Positions 56,053 through 64,000 of a stretch of DNA of 64,000 bases are shown here, piece after piece. The translations under genes and the position numbers were made by a program. Every line of letters begins with the position of its first letter. Within the stretch, counting starts at the first letter, position 1. Below the pieces are notes generated by a model. It ran no database searches, had not been told where the DNA came from, and saw nothing but the letters and a program-made list of their open reading frames with translations. This stretch comes from Turritopsis dohrnii (taxonomy: Eukaryota; Cnidaria; Hydrozoa; Anthoathecata; Oceaniidae): NCBI GenBank assembly GCA_027922465.2, contig BQMF02000293.1, forward strand, positions 124,001 through 188,000. Reading direction: 5' to 3'.

Positions 56053-58772
56053 GGCACAGCATTTTTTCTAGCTTCTTTTGTGTAAAATAAAACACCTCAA
56101 GAATTTTCCTATTTCAATATCTAGTTGGGTTTTTCCCTGCAAACCTTGTATTTTTTCATATACTTTATAAAGTATGACAGTATGTGGTTTTATGATAAGG
56201 TGCCAGCTGGAATTTACATTAATACATGACACATGTCATAATAATTAAACAAGATTCGCAAAAATGCGACTATATATTTCCCCAAAGTTGCGAAACGTTT
56301 ATCAATTATTGTGTGTATTGATACCCATAAGAAAAGTGGTATAACTACCATCAACCTGATACGCAGATAAAAATGCTGTCCATACTAATCAGGGTAGAAT
56401 TCATTTTAATACCACAAAAGAACTTATTTCGAACTTATTATGAAATGAAGATATTCATGGTCATATGACATGGCTTCTCTTATAATTTTCGCTGAAGAGT
56501 TTAAAAAAGTTATGAGTTATGAGAAGTTATTATGGACAAAGCTAAAAATTGGAAGACCTAAATGCAACTAAAATTTCCCCTTAAACAACTGAATATCAAC
56601 AACTGCATTAATGTGTATAAGGTAAATTCATCAAACGTATGATCTTCATTGTTGCAGAAGCTTGACATCCTTTACACAGTAATATCACGGCAAACAATGT
56701 AATTCAACAGAACACAGCTTTTCGTAACTGGTATAAAACTATTTTACAACATTATACAATGAAATTTTTTTGCAGGTTTACAAAAGAAGAAAAGAAAATT
56801 GTCAAACCTAATCTTATTACTACGGTCTAAGTAAGTATTAAAAATACTTTGGGGTAGACAGCAAATAACTATTAAAAACAACCAAAATTTGTACTGTTTA
56901 GCATTTCAAATTAGGACAAGAGTTATTTTCCAAAAAGAGATGGTCTTAAAGTGACAATTTATAAAATTAAATTCAAGTATTCAGAATAAACATCTCAGTC
57001 ACAAAAATATATGTACACTCATTATTTATTATATGATAAAAATGACCTTCGTAAATCCCAAATGAAAACAAACAGATTTTGGTAGTGAAAATACACATCC
57101 ATAACCAATTCACTATGAAGCTGAAAATAGAAATTCGTGTTCTGGTTTGATTTAATTTACAGATTGTTATGTTGGATTGTGTTTTGATTTATGTTTTTTG
57201 TTTGTGTAAGGAAAGTTGACAGTATATATTATATACTTTTTACCATAGCCATTCTTATGACTGTGTTTGTACAAAATAAAATATCATAATACAGTATCAA
57301 AACAGTATACGTGATCATTGAATTAATCCATAGTATCCCGGCTATCCTGGCCAGGGAAGCACATTCAACCAGATTCTTTCAAGTTATTATCTGTCTCAAT
57401 CCTGTGAACAAAAATATTATACGTGATTGGTTTTGTGAACATTTGCATATACGACATCACGTTTTTACTTGCTGCTTTTGTAATGTACTCTTTGAATTAA
57501 CATAATTGGTTGAACTGCTTGTTCTCCACGTATAAAAGGTTTCCTTTATGGCTGTACATCATGTGCGTGCTGTGTCAGTTCAGCAGTTGGGCTATATACA
57601 TTATACATGCTGTATACATTATCCTGTTATATCGGGATGTAAAATAAAAACAAGATGCCCTGACAGGCATAAGGATTTCTGCGAAACCAGCTGAAGCATA
57701 AAAAATGAAAGACTAGTGACATTCTTCAAATTCGAAGATTGAATGACGTCTACAATACAACATAACATTTTTGATCACACACTCCCTAGGAATCCATGAA
57801 AGCATAACTGATATATATATATATAGATCAAAAATAGATAAAACAAAAATAGAACTATACAGTTAATCCCGCTAGAAAGTTTGTCAACTTTTGTTCCCAG
57901 GGATGATGGAAATTTACCTTTTAAAAAGTGTAAATAGGACTTAACTAAAAACAACAGAAGCTTTTACATACAAAGAAAAGAAATACGCGTAAGGTGCGAA
58001 TCGTAACCATCGATACACATTTTATATGACAGTTTTTTTAAAAAAGAAACGATGTAAGAGCTAAAAGAGAAAAAAAAACACAAACTTTTTCGAAAAAAAA
58101 TAAATTAAGAAACAAAGTAAAAGCGAAAAACTCATCAGAAATACTTTGTTTCAAACTAACTACGTATCTACCTACCTAATCTAGCTACCAAGCATTTAAA
58201 AATATAGCTTTTAAAAAGTTTAACTATGAACGACTTCGATAAATTTTTCCTAACTGCAAGAGAGCTTCGAACCACAAGATGTTACCAACAACGAACTTTT
58301 AAAATTACAAGTTTATTACAAGCGATGCTTCGAATTTGGTGGAACTGAAGTTCTCCATTGTATTTTTAGTGGGAGAAATGTCTGTTTTTTCGTGAAAAAG
58401 TGGCAAAATACTAAAATACTTTATAAAAAATGTTTTGGTAGTTTTCATGTAAATGTACGCACGAAATTTCAAAAAACCGCTAGGTTTAGACAGCAGGAAA
58501 AAAAAAAGAAGAAAAACAAAGCCGGTTTTAAAGTATTTCTTGCTTTCGCAGAAATCCAATAAATCTTCAGCCTGTATTGATAATGAATTTTCGCCTTTGC
58601 ACTGAAATCACAGCTTCAATGTTTTGCTGTTTAATTACCAATCATCCAGCATAACATTGTTATCAACAAAAACAAAACAATTTTTTTTTCTGTATTTTAT
58701 ATACACGTTCATTCAAAATCTTTACAAAACCTTTCGTAACAACACTGAACTAAAACGATTTATTTCCATCAT
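56053..58772. other. AT-rich intergenic DNA, no gene seen
   Basis: Short frames only. A small (TA)n run lies at 57810-57824. Nothing else structured was noticed. Confidence 0.5.
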
Positions 58773-58776
58773 TTAA

Positions 58777-59120
58777 GGCCGACCTCCACTTGTGCGTACG
58801 TACGTACGAACGCCCGCGCGGTGTCGTGCGGCCAATTAATTTGAATCTCCAGTTAATAAAGAAACTCCAGGTGTTGAGAATTTCTTTTTTTCGCAATGTT
58901 TACAATTTTTTGCAATGTTTACATTTTCCTTGAAATTTGATTGGCTTACATGCTAGATGGCCGCGCAGCCGCCTGAAAAAGTAGAATCGAATCCTACTTC
59001 CAAGCGCACAAAATATGGACGTCGACGGCCAAGAAAGTTGAGCAATAGTTGTCAGTGAGCATGCGCAAAACTGACCGCGTACGTACGTCCGGGCAAAATT
59101 GCAAAAGTGGAGGTCGGGCT
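58777..59120. mobile_element. TTAA-flanked MITE with CGTACG-rich ends
   Basis: GGCCGACCTCCACTTGTGCG at the left is mirrored by AAGTGGAGGTCGGGCT at the right, with TTAA on each side (58773-58776, 59121-59124). Subterminal CGTACGTACGTACG and CGTACGTACG blocks are prominent. TTAA duplication indicates piggyBac or Kolobok type. No ORF. Confidence 0.8.
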
Positions 59121-59124
59121 TTAA

Positions 59125-60680
59125 CCTTTTATCTTTTGAATCATTTTCAAAGCTGGCAGGAAAAAACAAAGGCTTCTACTGCCCATCTGCACTGACTGAA
59201 AAAGATGGCGTACTATTTCACTGTAGACTAGCCTCTATTCTTACCTATTTTGGCGGCTAGGCGAAAATTCAATACTGAACCGCGGCTATAAAAGTGAACG
59301 GAGAAGGAGAAGAAGAAGAAGGAAACCGCCGGTTTTAACATATATTTCGCCCTATGGGGAAATATATAATTACATGAAACAACAAGTGCGTTAAGTAAGA
59401 AAACACTTCATTGGATTTGCAACAATTTCCCATATCTGCGGAATCAATTCACATGACAAACTGTCGACAAATGTCCAATCTTCAGTCTTTCAATGCGGGC
59501 TGCCAATTTTTAAATCTTTTCTTAGATCTTTCAGAAAATGTATGGTTTTATATACTTACCTACATTACTTAGTTAAACATCCGAGTTTGAACAAGTTGAA
59601 TTAGGGGTTATCCAAGCCCTTAAATTTCTTTTGTTTTTAAAAATCGCCGTTTCGAATTTTTTCGTCAGCGAACAAGTAGATGGCGATCCTACTTATCAGC
59701 CGCGAAAATAAGTCGCAAACCATAATCAAAATTGAGATGGCGTTATCAAAACTGCAAATCAACAAATAAAACAATACAAATAAAAAGCAGTAGAACATTT
59801 CGCCGTGTTGTGGAACTTGAAAAGAGATTTTTGCTTCAAGATTCGCGCAGATTAATTCGCCTGGTGAAAATAAGCCTCGTTTTATCGTGTAAACGTTATT
59901 CGGGAAGTGTCTATTAAAATTGAAGTAGGGGCTGTTTGAAAATTGGTCACCACTTTACCTTAAAAATAAAAGCCGGAAAAAAACACCAAAAAATAGTATT
60001 TCACTTTCTGCTCTACAGAAACAAATAACGTTTCATACAATGTCAGGTTCATTTTTCCATACATTTTTTATCAAATGCACCGATCTGTTACGACGACATA
60101 TGTAGTAACATTGACATTAGTAAAGACGATGCATGTAGTAAACTCGTCGACTACGTCACATTAAATTTAACATGAAAGATTTCCAATAAACGTAGTATTT
60201 GTAGGTACGGCGTTTATTGGGATGAATAACAAACAGCCTGTCTGTGTTTCTAATTGAACTTCTTCAAAACCATGTTTTATGTTCACTGTCTATCTGCCAT
60301 GATTATTAGTTAACTTTATTATGTCGTGTAATACACATTAATTCAATCAGGCAGTGTAAGTCTTACCTCGAACCAAATGCGAATGTTTAATTACGTCACG
60401 CTTCGCTCTGAAGGACGTTCAAACATATACCTTTGTTTTTCCATGGTGTTTACAGGCAACGCCGGCCGTGAGAAAAACACAGGATCTGCTCGCAGGTAAT
60501 GTAAGTCTGACTAGGGCTAATTCTATGAAGTTCCGATTTATCATGGCAACAGACGTCTATTTAATTATATATATAAAAATAAAATAAGTTTTTATTTGAA
60601 TTTTGTTTTGATCCACTAGGCGAACTGACCATATTCCTATTTGATGGAGGGGGGATATTAGGAGCACGAAGTCCATGAAA
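59125..60680. other. repeat-containing spacer, no gene seen
   Basis: Includes a 29-base palindrome (ATATATTTCGCCC/GGGGAAATATAT, 59339-59367) and the second copy of the dispersed repeat at 59608-59880. Confidence 0.45.
59608..59880. repeat. dispersed repeat, copy 2 of 2 in window
   Basis: Same block order as 45660-45890, including CGTCAGCGAACAAGTA and CGCGCAGATTAATTCGCCT, with an extra 35-45 bases in the middle. Confidence 0.6.
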
Positions 60681-60721
60681 AAGGTTTTAAAGGCAACCAT
60701 GAAAAAGGTTTTAAAAAACAC

Positions 60722-61275
60722 AACGTGGCAATTAATGCTGATTCACCTCAATTAAAGACGAATCCAGATAGGATAATTTTCCACAGTGGCACAAATGACT
60801 TAACAAAAGGAGTAAACACCATCGATAACTTAACGAAAATTACAGATCATGTCAAAATAAACTCTCCTTCCACCAAATTTGTGATATCAGAGTTAACAAC
60901 GCGTACTGACACAACAAGAAATACGCAGAAGGTTGATGAAATGAATCATCGTCTCAATCAGTTCGCTTTGAAGCACAATAAAATGTTATTCGCCACAACA
61001 ATATTGACACTTCTTGCCTAAGTAAGAAAAAGCTACACCTCAATAAGAAAGGAAAATCGTTTATGGCGAATAATTTTATTAAATTTCTAGATTGACACCT
61101 TGCTAATTCACCCAGTAATTTAATTTATGAATTCTCTAGTGTGATCAAACCTTTCGATAACTCAATTACCTCTGAGTTAAACCATTTAAGAGTAATGTAT
61201 CCTCATAATGTCATTATCAGTTATTTAAACGTTAACTCGATTAGAAATAAGCTGGATGACCTAAAAAGGGGAGGA
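60722..61275 (+). pseudogene. CR1/L2-type LINE fragment: SGNH-esterase ORF1 end and start of APE
   Basis: PDRIIFHSGTNDLTKGVNTI shows the GTND block of the SGNH hydrolase domain found in ORF1 of many CR1/L2 elements, continuing to HRLNQFALKHNKMLF. The frame then shifts by one base: NIDTSCLSKKKLHLNKKG and FMANNFIKFL follow near 61000-61090. After about 90 bases of linker, HNVIISYLNVNSIRNKLDDL marks the beginning of the endonuclease, where the copy is cut off. Both a frameshift and a 3' truncation make it dead. Confidence 0.75.
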
Positions 61276-62880
61276 CTTCAGTTACATTAAATTCGAGGCA
61301 TCACTTGAAATGAACTTATGATCGGAGTGGTTAATGCCGCTCGTACTTCGAAGCTCTCAGTTAATGATGCAAGAACATCGAAGTGATTCTTACTATCACT
61401 CTTAAAAACCTTTCTGTTTTTTTTCCCAGTTTATGTGGATATTTTGTATACTTTTTTGTTTTAAATGAAAGCTTAACACGCAGTATTTCTGATGTTTTTT
61501 TCGCTTGCATTATATTTTAATTTTTCCAAGAATTTTGTTGGTTTTTTGTTTCTTTTTTTTTTACTCTTGTCTAAGTTCTTTCAAAAAAAATAAAATTTTG
61601 ATATAAAATATGTAACCATCGTTACAGTTCACGCATTATATGCATATTTCTTTTGTTTGTAGCAAATAGTTTCTGGTGCTTCATAGTGAAGCTTACTTTA
61701 CACTTGTGAATCTTTTTAAAAAGGTATATTGCGTTAGTGTAACTTAGACCTAAAGAGGGTGTAATCACCTGCGTTCACATACGAAAATATAGAATGTATG
61801 AAAGCTAGATTTTCATTCGACACTAATTCGAGCTCCATGGGTTTCTACGTCGTAACTGAATGCGCATGCATATTATAGAGGGAAAGAATATCTGATATCT
61901 TTTATAGTTTTCTTGAAAAATTAATGCAATGGGTAAATCATTGTTAGCAGTACAAAAGAGGATAACCCTTTATCCTGAATTTTTCAACTTTAATTATTAT
62001 GGGTTCTTCATATTCTTAAATTGTACCAGAGTAAAACAAAATGGTTTATGAAACTTACCCTCTGACACTCATAGTCTCTCATAGCTGGAAAAGTATTGTG
62101 AATAAAAATTATCACACGAGAATCTAGTCAATAGCATGTTTCAAAAATTTCAAGTTATAATCCTAAATCATTGACTAAGGTATTTTCGCAAGCATAAAGA
62201 AGCACACCACAAGGAAATTTAAGCAACAAGAAATACAAGGTATAAGGTATCTGTCAATCTTTTTTAAAAAAATGTCATGCATGCAAATGCAGCAAATGCA
62301 GATAAATTGATAACAACATATATAAATGTCTCAGTCATATTTTTCGAAAGAACTCAAGCAACATATGTAGTAAAGGTATAAATTTAATATTTTCGACTAT
62401 CTAAAGTTAATGATACAACAACATCAAATCAAATTGTTTACTCGATCTCCATTGCTCTCCACTGTTTAAGGAGTTTCAAATTGTTTATTTACTTAGTTAT
62501 AGAGAAAAAAAAACAGTGTTGTGATAAAATTTCTTGTGCAGCATTGTAAAAATAATGACTGATATGTATATTTAATATATCAATTAATTGCAAAAATAAG
62601 ATTAAAAGATCATTCAAAACCTTCTGATGGCGATATTATACCCAGTGTTCGCTTTTCCTCTATCATCAGAATATATCGCACGTGGTTGATTGTATGCATT
62701 GTATGTTTTGCACTATGCGCAGATGTGCTTCACGCGCATTGCATTCTCTGCATACTCGAAACTTATATGAAAGGAACGGTAACCGAAGTATTGATAGAGT
62801 TATGACGTATTTCAAAATCAGCCGAGTTACTCTATAAAATAAATTGTATTGATTGAAGATGCAATGCAATGGTTCCCCGT
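61276..62880. other. AT-rich spacer, no gene seen
   Basis: Homopolymer T tracts near 61550. No recognised ORF or repeat. Confidence 0.5.
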
Positions 62881-63886
62881 GTAGCCGCACATTCGCAGCG
62901 ACACATTCGACATCCACACATTCCAGCGACAGATTCAGATTTTTCCAGCGACACATTCGCAATCTTTGCCAAAAAGCAGCGTCAGCAAAAATGTAGACAA
63001 AAGTCTTATTGCCCTAAAGTACTAAATCTAGGCAACACAAAACAATAATAAGTTACTTGCAGTGACATTTCAACTTCCTGGAAAAAGTCGAAATGTGACG
63101 AAAGACAAGGTCACAGTTAAACGCGAATTGAAGATTCAAGAGGTTTGGAAACTATATCCATCTTCAACAATACTCATACATTTTCAAGAAAAAATATGAT
63201 TTTGAAAAGACCTACCTCAATTTTCATCAATTCTGAAAAACGACTGCCATGCCAATTTCAAACCATCCAATTCTGCTGAGTGCAAATTCTTATGCAAATT
63301 GGAAAAGTTTCCAAATGCTTTGGGCAGATCTGTCAAATTAATGGCCAAATAGTGCTCACGCAGCAGTCAAAACTTATTATTGTTTTGTGTTGGCCATGAC
63401 ATGGGCATTAAGGAAATAAGAATTAAAATTGGTGATAACGCTTGCAATATAGTTTCCAGGCCTCTTGAATCTTCAATTCATGTTTAGCTGTGACCTCTTG
63501 TTTCGTCACATTTCGACTTTTTCCAGGAAGTTGAAATGTCACTGCAATAAACGTATTCTTGTTTTGTGTTGGCCATGACATAGGCATTAGGGGAATAAGA
63601 ATGAAAATTGGTGAAAACACCTGCAATATAGTTTCCAGACCTCTTCAAACTTCAACTTGTGTTTTGGTGTGATCTCTTATTCCGTCATATTTCGACTTTT
63701 TCTAGGAAATTTTGAATTCATAGAAACAAATAGTGATGTGGTATGTGTTGCCTAGATTTAGTACTTTAGGGGAATAAGACTTTTGTCTACTTTGCATTTT
63801 TGCTGACGTTGCTTTTTGGCAAAGATTGCGAATGTGTCGCTGGATTGTGTGGATGGCGAATGTGTCACTGCGAATGTGTGGCTAAC
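62881..63886. mobile_element. 1-kb foldback element with repeated CACATTCGC termini
   Basis: The left end GTAGCCGCACATTCGCAGCG and the right end (…GCGAATGTGTGGCTAAC) are mirror images containing several GCGACACATTCGC modules each. Pairing extends through CAATCTTTGCCAAAAAGCA and GACAAAAGTCTTATT. The right half has an internal 179-bp tandem duplication (63380-63558, 63559-63735), each copy also complementary to the left arm. No transposase. Confidence 0.8.
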
Positions 63887-64000
63887 TTGGTTTTAGTCCT
63901 CATATACCAATGCATGACAATGTTTTGATTTCGGAACTGAAATAAATAAAGCACGTGAGCTAGTTATTAAATAATACCGTGTAACAGTCACACTAAACTG

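Noticed and set aside
63423..63626. Minus-strand frame at the right end of the window
   Set aside because: Falls in the tandem duplication of the 1-kb foldback element.

Overview
The window is eukaryotic: AT-rich DNA with spliced genes (GTAAGT donors, polypyrimidine-AG acceptors), single-exon seven-transmembrane receptors, non-LTR retrotransposons and a very high density of inverted-repeat DNA transposons. The mix (CR1/L2-like LINEs, an expanded receptor family with NSxxY in TM7, Death-like and ankyrin exons, TTF-type zinc fingers) points to an early-branching invertebrate, most likely a cnidarian. That placement is inference; no rRNA or mitochondrial marker is present. Exon models are based on reading frame and splice-site consensus only.

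Layout. 0-6 kb: a possible signal-peptide first exon (886-929), a 220-bp tandem repeat, and an intact APE-RT LINE on the minus strand (ORF 5832-2734) with a (TTTA)n tail. 9-17 kb: two intact single-exon GPCR genes (9141-10058, 16108-17016) separated by a 5'-damaged LINE (about 12.1-14.94 kb). 20.3-32.5 kb, minus strand: a multi-exon gene in which phase-matched exons encode a helical region, a Death-like domain, a P-loop NTPase resembling SF1 helicases, a fibronectin-III-like domain and ankyrin repeats. Its largest intron holds six head-to-tail Helitron-like units full of TGACGTCA palindromes. 34-40 kb: foldback elements, a MITE carrying a LINE fragment, a tRNA-derived SINE and several GCGCTTAT-type TIR elements. 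40.2-44 kb, minus strand: a decayed GPCR of the same family, then exons coding an OTU-like domain and a TTF/ZMYM-type zinc finger. 44-49.5 kb: LINE debris and several TIR elements, one with a 9-bp target duplication. 49.6-54.8 kb, plus strand: a three-exon zinc-dependent phospholipase C/nuclease-fold protein, then a trypsin/HtrA-like serine protease. 54.9-64 kb: a mariner-like foldback MITE, a TTAA-flanked MITE, LINE ORF1/APE fragments and a 1-kb foldback element.

Most striking: the 20-32 kb gene has the plan of an innate immune receptor (Death-like module, NTPase switch, FN3, ankyrin repeats), but its NTPase carries helicase-like C-terminal motifs rather than NACHT or NB-ARC features. It may be an undescribed NLR-like architecture. 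Also notable are the tandem Helitron array inside it, two DNA transposons sharing a TIR and 7-bp target duplications, and the intracellular-looking phospholipase-C-fold gene next to a serine protease.
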